Assembly (NCBI GenBank): GCA_038373885.1
Contig: JAWZYV010017527.1
Span: forward strand, 434,001-498,000
Length of the DNA: 64,000 bases
Source: Cheiracanthium punctorium
Lineage: Eukaryota > Arthropoda > Arachnida > Araneae > Cheiracanthiidae
Reading direction: 5' to 3'
Of the stretch, positions 34,901 through 40,894 are shown one piece after another. The position numbers were made by a program, and so were the translations under genes. Every line of letters starts with the position of its first letter. Position 1 is the first letter of the stretch. The notes beneath the pieces were generated by a model, which was not told the origin of the DNA, made no database searches, and was given only the letters and a program-made list of their open reading frames with translations.

Positions 34901-37796
34901 GAAAGCGTAAAAAAAAAAAAAAAAAAAAAAAAGACACAGGGAAAAAAAAAAAAAAAAAAAAGATTCTTTTGGAGATTTTTCCAGACCCATCATCCTATTT
35001 CCAGTTTTTTTTTTTTTTTTTTTTTTTTTTTTCAGACTTTCCGGACCCATTTTTCCAATTTCCTGGCTTTTTCCAGACTTTCCGGAGCAGTAGACACCCT
35101 GAAAATGCTATTTTCCAATTACTAAATCACGTAATATTAAGTTTGAGACATTAACTTGGTTGAAATAAAGCATAAACACTGATTTACAAAGCTTTCTGGG
35201 GCGAGTTCTGAGAGGAATGGAATTTACCAACTTTGCTAACACATAGGGTGACCTGATGTCCTGCATTTTTAAGGACTGTCCTTTTCTTCACGTCTGATCC
35301 TGCAAACTGCCTTATGCACCAAAAAGCATAAAAATGCCCTCATTTTTTACTTTGCCCTGCATTCCGTGTCAGTAATTGCTTATAGAGAAAATGAACAATT
35401 CATGTATGGGTATTGATAGACCGATATTTCAAGATAAATAATTTTGATGACATCGATAACTTCTTACATTCAATACTCTTTTTATAAAGTGCTGCCAGGT
35501 CATCTTTTTAGAAAAGTATTTCTAGTTACTCATAGATGTAAAGGAAAAACTAGATTGAACATGGAGGGGGTGATAAGTGGACGGGGAGAGCAATGCCTCC
35601 AAATGACAGCCATTGTAGCAGCACATGTATGAGCAGCAGTGGTGTAGCCAAGGGTGGGATAGGGGTGTCACAACCCCCATGAGGAATTTTTTGCTATACA
35701 AAATATATATTCTTTACTCCCTTATCACACACACATAAAATATCAGTGAGTTGCAGTAGTCGGAACCCCTCCCCCCCAGACCCTGATTACCAAATAGGCC
35801 CATGAGGCCTGGGCCTATAGTAAAAAAGAATCTATGGCCTCAAAACTGCAATACTTGCTATTTATACTTGTAGAATGAAATGAGTAGGTAGGAGGGGGGG
35901 CCTCAAAATGGTAGCAGGCCTATAGTATCAGAGAGTGTTAATCAGGCCCTGCCCCCCCCCATAAAAAATTTCTGGCTACGCCACTGATGTGCAGAATAGT
36001 AGTTGCTTTAGAGAATGTGATTATTTGAATGATTATTTCTTATCAGGCAATGAAAAGTTTGCTATTCTCCCCCTTACTGCAACAGGGTTCCCGCTAGAGT
36101 GCAAGACCGCGAGAATCTCGCACAAAAAATATTACAGCGCGAGGTGTTCTCGCACTGCAAAATGTCCGCCACCTGCGCGAGATTCTCGCACGCTGTTTAA
36201 AAGTTTAAAAATGCCAGTTTACAAATACAAAAATTTGTTTTTACTCTACTAGTGTCGGATAACGAGCATGCCGTGGCCGCAATGAAGCGTCCCCCCCCTT
36301 TCTCTGTTGAGTTTCTGTTCAGAGATAACACGGTTAAATTATCGGAATGCAGAGGGGGAATATTAATTAATGCTATCGGCCCTGAGCTGACGTGTTGATT
36401 TTTCTCCTCCTGCTTGCCAGCTGTAAAATGTTTTGTTTTTGTATGTGTGTCCATCGTATATGAGTTTTGAGAGCATTTCATCTGTTTGTTTTTTTTATAT
36501 ACCACCACGATCCATGGAATTATTGATAACCTCTGGCAGTTTGAAATTTGGACCCCTCCCCTTCCGTTCTAAGTTTAGTTGTCGTTCACAGTAAGAGTTA
36601 AACAATCTTTTAAGAAGACCCCCCCATAAAAAAAAGAAGCTGAAATTTTCCAGTTAAATGCCGGATAATCTAGCTTATACTGTAGTAAGAATTTGAACTT
36701 AACTATATCTGTTTTAACTTTGTCACGCATATTTGTGTATCTTACCAACTTTGTAGTATAATATAATTTATTATTTATATAAATATATTATATAAATATT
36801 AAGTTATTTTATATAATTTTATTATACTAGATAAAATATTATAGTTAATAATTCTTTTGCTTAGTTAAACTGGATATGATTCTTTGAATAAATTTGAATA
36901 TTCATTAACTTTAAATATCCATTAACAATTCAAGTGCAAATTTCAGTGCACTTTCAAGTGCAAATTTAAGCAATCTTATTAGAATAGCTGATGGAAATAT
37001 CAATTTAGAAAGTTTTCCATGTGATCAAGCTGTAAAATTTTTTAATGAACGGGAAAAGTCGATGTTATTGAAATTGTACTATAAATAAATTAAATGATGT
37101 TAAACAATATTTATGTTCTCACTTAACTTTCAGAAATCTCACTCAAAATTTTATAATGGGTGAGAAATCTCCCCCAATTTTTTTTTTTCTAATGGGAACC
37201 CTGTGCAATGATGTCCTGCCTTTTTTATCTCTGATCTGGTCACCTTAACACATAAAATTTAGAAAAATATATTTAAAAAAATAAAACTCAATTAATACGA
37301 AATATTAAACTAACAGCATATTTATAGTTTTAGTTATATCTAAATTTGTTTAAACTTTTCCAAGGAATGACTAGTAGTACTTTTAAAAAATTGTTTCTTA
37401 ACATTTCAAAAATTAAATTGCTTATCTGATTTTTTAATGAACTAAATAAGCAATAAATGGGAAAATCGTTATGAAACTTTATACAAAGGAAAAGAAAAAG
37501 AACATTCGTTACATTCATTTTGCATAAATTAACAAATTGCAGATTGAGCAAATTTTACATTACTTCAAATCTAATAATATAATTCATTTCAGTGTAGGCT
37601 TTTGCATACTGCAATCTTATTTAAGTAAGATATCATAAAATAAAACAAATTTTGTAAAGGATATATAATTTCTATAAACAAATAACCATGACCGGCAAAG
37701 CTATATTAAAAAAATTACCCTGGCAGGCCACGGCGGATATCCTCTCACTTTTGCAAACACGAGATCGCCAGATTTGTAAGATGTTTTCTTGCTCAT
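19556..37796 (-). CDS. HDGF/LEDGF-type PWWP domain protein, complete
   Basis: Seven exons, 5' to 3': 37796-37719, 29558-29482, 28146-28005, 25499-25413, 23382-23332, 21353-21273 and 19774-19556. All have AG/GT borders and the phases join without a stop, giving 244 residues, close to human HDGF (240). Residues 1-95 are a PWWP domain: [17 protein letters not shown], then [12 protein letters not shown], then LAAKDLFPY and [12 protein letters not shown]. The PPWP box with W23 and the FFG around residues 46-48 correspond to the aromatic cage that reads methylated H3K36 in this family. The rest is charged: acidic clusters at about 100-128 and 155-170, and a Lys-rich end with [18 protein letters not shown], likely nuclear localisation and DNA contact. 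No integrase-binding domain is present, so it is HDGF-like rather than full LEDGF. Intron 1 (8.2 kb) is crowded with transposons. Confidence 0.93.
19775..21272 (-). other. HDGF-like intron 6
   Basis: It contains a fragment rich in ATATCC and CCGG motifs at 20012-20105 (AACGGATATCC, GCCGGACAATTGG, ATATCCGGCAG) that looks like a transposon end. G and C homopolymers lie near 20276 and 20490. No other element could be delimited. Confidence 0.5.
21354..23331 (-). other. HDGF-like intron 5 with transposon scraps
   Basis: Motifs such as GATAACCTGGAGATTATCAG (21635-21654), TATCCAGAACGG (22352) and a TTCCACTGTAC end (23248) resemble decayed pogo/Tigger termini. A 75-codon open frame at 22619-22846 is not recognised. 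The perfect hairpin at 21917-21965 is listed separately. Confidence 0.45.
21917..21965. repeat. Perfect 23-base hairpin
   Basis: Two perfectly complementary 23-base arms (21917-21939 and 21943-21965) flank the 3-base loop TGT. The outer bases are ACGGGTCATTTC and its complement. It may be the collapsed remains of a palindromic MITE. It lies in intron 5 of the HDGF-like gene and would fold in the pre-mRNA. Confidence 0.8.
23383..25412 (-). other. HDGF-like intron 4
   Basis: It contains the GGGGCAC-ended element at 24351-25042. Just after, 25190-25299 carries repeated ACATTCCAG motifs and ends GGTGGCCACCCTG, which looks like the right end of a CAGGGTGG-type element whose left end I cannot find. 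Confidence 0.5.
24351..25042. mobile_element. TIR element with GGGGCACAATGA ends
   Basis: The left end reads GAAGTTGGGGCACAAGGAAG and the right end read backwards reads CAATTTGGGGCACAATGAAA. Internal copies of CATTGTACCCC (24540s), GGCACAATGAGACACTT (24559) and CATTGTTCCCC (25000s) give a repeated sub-terminal motif. No clear target duplication and no coding region are seen. Confidence 0.6.
25795..26193. mobile_element. CAGGGT-ended MITE with 6-base duplication
   Basis: The left end is CAGGGTACACTAGG and the right end backwards is CAGGGTTCGCACTAG. The flanks both read ATCAAA (25789-25794 and 26194-26199). GAGTGAGAATT occurs near both ends. It lies in intron 3 of the HDGF-like gene. The termini are related in style to the element at 36083-37203, which also has CTAG and GAGATTCTC motifs. 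Confidence 0.7.
26462..26907. mobile_element. Mariner-type MITE with about 95-base TIRs
   Basis: The ends TGCAAGGTGTTTCA and TGCAGGTTGTTTCA are bordered by TA. The inverted similarity runs inward through TACAAACTTTAA and CAATGTGGGGTCA, about 95 bases. There is no open frame. A diverged relative with CACACAGTAATCTGGG and CCCCACATTGCTATGTGA is at about 44788-45052. Confidence 0.75.
27312..27494 (-). CDS. Unrecognised 60-codon ORF in HDGF-like intron 3
   Basis: This frame lies in the gene's own orientation within intron 3. It has a balanced composition ([20 protein letters not shown], then [16 protein letters not shown]) unlike the homopolymer-driven frames around it. It could be an alternative last exon, a transposase scrap or chance. 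No acceptor with a matching phase was established, and the main splice path does not need it. I do not recognise the product. Confidence 0.2.
   Translation of the reverse strand: MQFKWLKFFQCKDEKEKSLNGPHLDSINLSKEDRIENVNISKPSLNYPSHAVSGLSYFEL
27615..27665 (+). repeat. tRNA-like A box, possible SINE remnant
   Basis: TGTAGCTCAGTGGTAGTG matches the A-box region of tRNA genes (TAGCTCAGTGG). No B box (GGTTCGA) follows within 70 bases and no cloverleaf forms, so it is not a tRNA gene. A truncated SINE head is possible. Confidence 0.3.
27704..27976. mobile_element. hAT-type MITE with CAGGGCCGTTGCTAAG end
   Basis: The left end is CAGGTCCTCGCTTAGAGGGAG and the right end backwards is CAGGGCCGTTGCTAAGAC. 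Flanking octamers TTTTTAGT and TTTACAGT match at six of eight positions. The interior has repeated TTGGCAAA motifs. It lies close to exon 3 of the HDGF-like gene, 29 bases from its 3' splice border. Confidence 0.6.
28310..28971. mobile_element. hAT element with TAGGGATGCACCGAA ends
   Basis: Both ends read TAGGGATGCACCGAA from outside. The flanks carry the perfect octamer ATAAGAAT (28302-28309 and 28972-28979). Dense TATTCGGT and CCGAATAT motifs fill both sub-terminal regions. This terminus is widespread among invertebrate hAT elements. At 662 bases with no transposase it depends on an enzyme supplied from elsewhere. It lies in intron 2 of the HDGF-like gene. Confidence 0.88.
29903..30405 (-). 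mobile_element. Tc1/mariner-type element with transposase remnant
   Basis: Terminal repeats of about 105 bases start (C/T)AGGGTGGTTATTAATTAA and run through TTCAGAGCCCTC and CCAAATTTGATGAG; both ends are bordered by TA. On the minus strand the interior reads as a decayed transposase tail: SPNLNP-like, then [20 protein letters not shown], then [20 protein letters not shown]. This follows the family order of a catalytic-region SPDLxPxDFFLWG(Y/F)LK motif, a short linker and an (I)xxxMLR helix. Stops interrupt it. It lies in intron 1 of the HDGF-like gene. Confidence 0.75.
30517..30699 (-). CDS. Small acidic-tailed ORF, unrecognised
   Basis: A 60-codon frame starts ML...[15 protein letters not shown] and ends in an acidic Ser/Asp-rich tail ([20 protein letters not shown]...). 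This composition resembles the amino-terminal segments of piggyBac-type transposases, but no catalytic part follows; a mariner-type element lies directly downstream at 29903-30405. It could be a transposase stub or a chance frame. It lies in HDGF-like intron 1, same strand. A CCATCTAGTGGC motif near 30750 is just upstream. Confidence 0.25.
   Translation of the reverse strand: MLDFRILGKMARGSGVSRRFCVKRPLLLNDFSDSEDDILDHSDFESGSDSNTSIDSYESD
31388..32208. mobile_element. GGTGACC-ended hAT-type element, copy 1
   Basis: The termini read TAACGTGACCAT and, from the right, TAAGGTGACCAT. Both flanks carry GTGATGAT (31380-31387 and 32209-32216), a perfect 8-base duplication. Near the right end GGGACTGTCCC and AAAACGGG motifs mirror CAGGACATC and AAACGGGACATC on the left. 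The middle contains long poly-A and poly-T runs (31914-31955, 31998-32023) and a segment at 31640-31700 with a Penelope-like signature. Confidence 0.75.
32300..32490. repeat. Single arm of the long-TIR MITE family
   Basis: GATTTAAATTA, GGAAATGCTGA, AAGGATGGAAAAAGATTGA and AAATACCAAATG run in the same order as in the left arm at 5603-5830. No opposite arm is found nearby, so it is a solo or truncated copy. Confidence 0.5.
32692..33110. repeat. Repeat with a 46-base tandem doublet
   Basis: Units starting CAAAATGGTG(C)TCATCTTG at 32692 and 32738 are a tandem pair 46 bases apart, each with TTTCTAGACACAAAATCGTTGA. A third, GAAATGGTGGCCATCTTG, starts near 32940 and its following 170 bases (ATTTAA, GCACAATTCTTCGTA) repeat those after the second unit. 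Only one unit of the pair is present in the third place, so the doublet arose after the larger duplication or was lost there. Confidence 0.65.
33336..33581. mobile_element. hAT-type MITE with CAGTAGCGGA ends
   Basis: It starts CAGTAGCGGATCTGGG and, from the right, CAGTAGCGGACACAG. Both flanks read AGCCCAAG (33328-33335, 33582-33589), a perfect octamer. Blocks of TTTAGCCCCTCC(C) and ATTTTGCTTTATTRNAC occur twice inside. No coding capacity. It lies in HDGF-like intron 1. Confidence 0.85.
33590..34522. other. HDGF-like intron 1, unassigned part
   Basis: AT-rich DNA with poly-A near 34010 and a T24 plus G10 run at about 34143-34180. No further element can be delimited. Confidence 0.4.
34523..35101. 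mobile_element. CAGGGTGTCTAC-ended MITE with 5-base duplication
   Basis: Termini are CAGGGTGTCTACC and, from the right, CAGGGTGTCTACTG. The flanks both read AAAAT (34518-34522, 35102-35106). Inside, TTTCCAGACTTTCCGGA recurs near the right end, and poly-A and poly-T runs lie in the middle. The ends and the 5-base target relate it to the CAGGGTTTC elements at 10436 and 17747. Confidence 0.8.
35637..35986. mobile_element. GGCGTAGCC-type MITE, nested
   Basis: It starts CAGTGGTGTAGCCAAGGG and ends GGCTACGCCACTG. The flanks ATGAGCAG (35629-35636) and ATGTGCAG (35987-35994) match at seven of eight positions. The body matches 12680-12841 (CATGAGGAATTTTTTGC). It is interrupted by the MITE at 35777-35951. 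Confidence 0.8.
35777..35951. mobile_element. Innermost MITE with CAGGGCCTGATTA end
   Basis: The ends are CAGACCCTGATTACC and, from the right, CAGGGCCTGATTAAC. ATAGGCC and GGCCTATAG motifs are repeated inside. It sits in a C run of the host MITE, so the duplication (CTCCCCCC versus CCCCCCCC) cannot be judged well. Confidence 0.6.
36083..37203 (+). mobile_element. CAGGGTTCCC-ended element with transposase tail remnant
   Basis: The ends are CAGGGTTCCCGCTAGAG and, from the right, CAGGGTTCCCATTAGA. The flanks both read TGCAA (36078-36082, 37204-37208). Repeated CGCGAGATTCTCGCAC motifs lie near the left end, and GAGAAATCTC near the right. Around 36975-37087 (plus) a frame reads [20 protein letters not shown], then [20 protein letters not shown] and a stop, probably the end of the lost transposase. 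It is nested in the GGTGACC element. Confidence 0.7.
37330..37718 (-). other. HDGF-like intron 1, 5' end
   Basis: AT-rich DNA next to the exon 1 donor AGG|GTAATT. No element is recognised. Confidence 0.4.
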
Positions 37797-38234
37797 TTCA
37801 AGACGAATTTAATGCAAACACAACAACAGCGAAGAAATATTGCAATAAATAGGCTACTTCGGTTGATTTATTTACACAACAAAAATAACTGGCGCAATGT
37901 TTTTATGCTCAAATTATAGCCAACGACAACACAGACGCTAAAGAGGGCGCAGTTCAAATTTCGTTGCAACGATTTATTGCCACCATAGAAAGTTTTTTTT
38001 TGTAAACTTTTGACGTTTGTAACAAAGAGCAAAAAAATAAGGAATCAAAGAGGATGATTGTGTTATATGATCGATTTAAATTGATTATTTAAGATGCAAT
38101 TAATATTTGCACTTTCAGTTTCATTTACCCAGTAAAAAGAAATAGAATGAATGCATTCAGTCATTTTATTTGCGATCGCTGTGTAGCGATAGCATGGGAA
38201 ACGGCGAGTTCACATATTAGCAAATAATTATTGG
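37797..38234. promoter_or_regulatory. Probable shared promoter region
   Basis: This stretch lies between the HDGF-like start codon (minus) and a plus-strand spliced leader. It is less repetitive than its surroundings and holds several CG-containing motifs (GGGCGCAG near 37948, GCGATCGC at 38172, AACGGCGAG at 38201). A bidirectional promoter is inferred from the layout; no core promoter element was identified with certainty. Confidence 0.4.
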
Positions 38235-38301
38235 GTAAGTATTTGTCTGTAAAAATAATTTCAGTCCATATTTATAACGCTATTTTTCAGAATTTAATAC
38301 A

Positions 38302-38463
38302 ATGGATGGAATAATTACGAAGGATAATGACATGTGTCGAATCCAACCTTCAAGTGACATCCTTCAAGAACTGATCAGGAGTTCGCATATCGCATTTATG
38401 GACTTACATTATATCACATATCAAGGACGGCTGAACCAAATTATAATTACAACATTAAATTGA
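38302..38463 (+). CDS. Candidate divergent small ORF, 53 codons
   Basis: The ATG at 38302 follows a good acceptor (CTATTTTTCAG, ending 38290), and 56 bases upstream is a strong donor GGGTAAGT (38235), so a short leader intron 38235-38290 is likely. The frame runs to TGA at 38461-38463 and encodes MDGIITKDNDMCRIQPSSDI, then LQELIRSSHIAFMDLHYITY and QGRL. It lacks the low-complexity look of chance frames here. It could be the first coding exon of a longer gene with a donor I missed, or a short protein. I do not recognise a family. Confidence 0.35.
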   Translation: MDGIITKDNDMCRIQPSSDILQELIRSSHIAFMDLHYITYQGRLNQIIITTLN

Positions 38464-39061
38464 TAGCAAGTCCTTTTTATAAGCTTTTCTTTGCTTGCTG
38501 TCTTAAGGTCATGGCGTAAATTTGAGACAAGATTTCAGTTTTTCAAACAGAAGCGATATGTAAAAAGTCGCCAACTTTCTCGATTCATTGCCAAGTTTGA
38601 TGCCAAAAATTATTTCCGCAACTGAACTGAACCAGGCTTGGACATCGCTTTTTAGCTTTCCGAATGAGTAATGAAATGAGTTTTTGAAAAGCGTACAACT
38701 CGACAGAAATATGAAAATTTATAATTATAGATAACCTAATTCATATTCTATGATAAATAATTTTTAAATACGAAAACAACGTACAAAGTTTAACTTACTT
38801 GAATACTTTTTTTGAGAAGGTGTATTTGGCGAGAAATTGCCAAACCACTAACGGAAAATATCCATGCTGTCCCCTGGCACATATCCAAAAAAACTTTTTT
38901 TTTTTGGGGGGGGAGGGGGCTCCAAACAGTAAAAGAGACAGAATTTCACACAAAAATACTATATCTTTACCATTTTAGTAACAAAAATCCAAATTTCGGG
39001 GGGGGGGGGTCCGGACCCCCTGGACCTCCCCCCTAAATATGTACTTGGCTGTCCCATAATT
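38464..39061. other. Non-coding with a G-rich repeat
   Basis: At about 38874-39050, TGGCACATATCC on the left and GGACAGCCAAGTACATATTT read from the right may be degraded ends of a short element with GGGGGGGAGGGGG and GGGGGGGGGGTCC blocks inside. Borders are unsure. Confidence 0.35.
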
Positions 39062-39065
39062 TTAA

Positions 39066-40004
39066 CCTTTTACATGCCAATGTTCCTATTTGGAACATCA
39101 TGCTTAATATTTTTTTTTAACTAAACTGTCATGTCTATAACTTTGAAAAAAATACTGCTTATTAGTGAAAGTGTGATTGATTTTTAGATAGATTATTTAT
39201 TTTTCAAACTTAGAAATTTCTATAAATCGACTTTTTTTTTTTTAATTTTTACAGTACTCAAGAAAAAAAAAAATGTATAAAATTCCCAAAACTTCAAATT
39301 TACCCAAAAACTCCCCTATTGTATTACCAAAGGATGAATTCAAGAGATAATAAAAGAAATTCAAATTATAGCACGATATCTTTTTCTCAATCTTGCATCA
39401 AATGCAATGTTCCAAAAAAGGAAGATTGACATGAAACAAGGGGCGTAGCCAGAAATTTTTCATGGGGGGGGGGGTTACGACTACTGCAACTCGCATATAT
39501 GCATACTTGTGTGTGAAAAGGGAGTGGAGAATATACATTTAATATGGCAAAAAATTCCTCATGGGGGGGGGGGGTTATGACCCCCATAACCCCCCCTTGG
39601 CTACGCCCTTGCATGAAACAATATACGAAATCAGAGGTATCACATGTATGAGCTGCTTGTGTTGCTTTATTAGATTTACATTAAACTGGGGTTTGCTTAA
39701 ATTTTAATCATTTCACACCAAACTATCAAGTAAACCTTTATTATTGGATAAAATTTTAGATTTATCGTACAGCATTTTGCATGAAGCAAAAATAAAAGAG
39801 GACATGAAGCAAAAATAGAAGAGGAAAGATTTCTTTACATGCCAATGCCAATGTTCCAAAAATGGAACATCTGAGAAATCAGTGAAAGAAATTTTTTTCG
39901 GGCCATTTTTTTTTTTTGTTTTAGTCACTATGGGTGTATTCTGTGTAATTTTGATGAATTAATTGTATCTTTTATTTCTGGATCATAGTGTGGCATTTAA
40001 GGGG
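39066..40004. mobile_element. piggyBac-like element A, internally deleted
   Basis: Both ends are bordered by TTAA (39062-39065 and 40005-40008), and the termini begin CC(T/C)TT as in piggyBac: CCTTTTACATGCCAATG on the left, CCCCTTAAATGCCACAC from the right. The dyad CCAATGTTCC...GGAACAT occurs at 39072-39098, 39402-39432 and 39838-39870. It matches element B at 47377-48838 but lacks B's central 0.8 kb. A GGCGTAGCC MITE (39438-39611) is inserted in it. Confidence 0.75.
39438..39611. mobile_element. GGCGTAGCC-type MITE inside piggyBac-like element A
   Basis: It starts AAGGGGCGTAGCCAGAAATT and ends GGCTACGCCCTTG. The flanks are CATGAAAC on both sides (39430-39437, 39612-39619). In element B the same place reads GGCATGTAACGATATGC with no insertion and one octamer, which confirms the 8-base duplication. 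The body is nearly the same as 12680-12841. Confidence 0.88.
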
Positions 40005-40009
40005 TTAAG

Positions 40010-40485
40010 TCGGTTTTCTTTTTATAATTGTGCTTGCATACGATTCAGTGTTGTAAGGTCATGGAGTATCCGGTTCACTCCCATATTACTCTCTTTGAGA
40101 TATTTATATTTTTATCCTACTTACAAATCCGATTGAATACACATATAAAATAAGAATTTTTTTTAAATGGAAAATGAGTTCAAATAACCTCGCCATATAA
40201 TGAAAAATTATTCCCATTGTAAAATAGCAGGGTTGGTGATTTTCCCAAATATAGAAGATATCGCCAATTACTATCGCACAATATTTGTTCCATCAACAAA
40301 TTCCTCAATGCAAGAAGGGATTTTGGGTCTTTTATTGTATGAATGAATTATTGACAGAAAACAGATTCTACCAAATAATGATGCTGTTTGGGCCGTACCC
40401 AACACAAATATTCAAAAACTGTAAACCATTCAGCATAAAATTTAAGAGGAAAATCACAAAAGCCCTGCAGTAATTTCATAAAGAG
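40010..40485. other. Non-coding flank of the hAT element
   Basis: CAGGGTTGGTGATTTTCCC near 40231 looks like another transposon end. Nothing else is recognised. Confidence 0.35.
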
Positions 40486-40894
40486 CAGGGGCGGATTTCC
40501 CATAAGGCCCCGTGCTTTTCGACTTGTTTACCAATTTTTATCGTTAATTTATGTAATTTCAGAAAAGTAAAAAATACTTCACAAAAAATTTCAAAGCAAA
40601 TTTCCCTTTTAAAATCTTCGTTCCGCACTTGTTTCTCGGGAAGGGGGGAAGCTCAACCGCCTGAAAATTCTTCTCGGAAAAACTAAATAAGTGCAAAAGT
40701 GAAGCAATACGTCGCGAGGTACAAACTTGATAAAAAGGAATCAGATTTCATATCCCTTGAACAGTTCATTCTGTTTCTTCCCTGCATCCCAGCCTCTAAG
40801 CCATATAGCAGAAATTCCGGTTGATATCGCAAAGAATGTTAGTCCCAAAATATCTGACAGTGACTCTCTAAATAGAAAAGTGGAAAATCAAAAT

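Larger units (their letters stand above)
35246..37245. mobile_element. GGTGACC-ended element, copy 2, host of nested insertions
   Basis: The left end GGGTGACCTGATGTCCTGC faces a right end that reads AGGTGACCAGATC, and GATGTCCTGCC lies near both. Both flanks carry TAACACATA (35237-35245 and 37246-37254); whether the duplication is 8 or 9 bases depends on where the terminus is set. About three quarters of its length is later insertions: 35637-35986 (itself split by 35777-35951) and 36083-37203. The original element was therefore about 0.5 kb. Confidence 0.75.
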
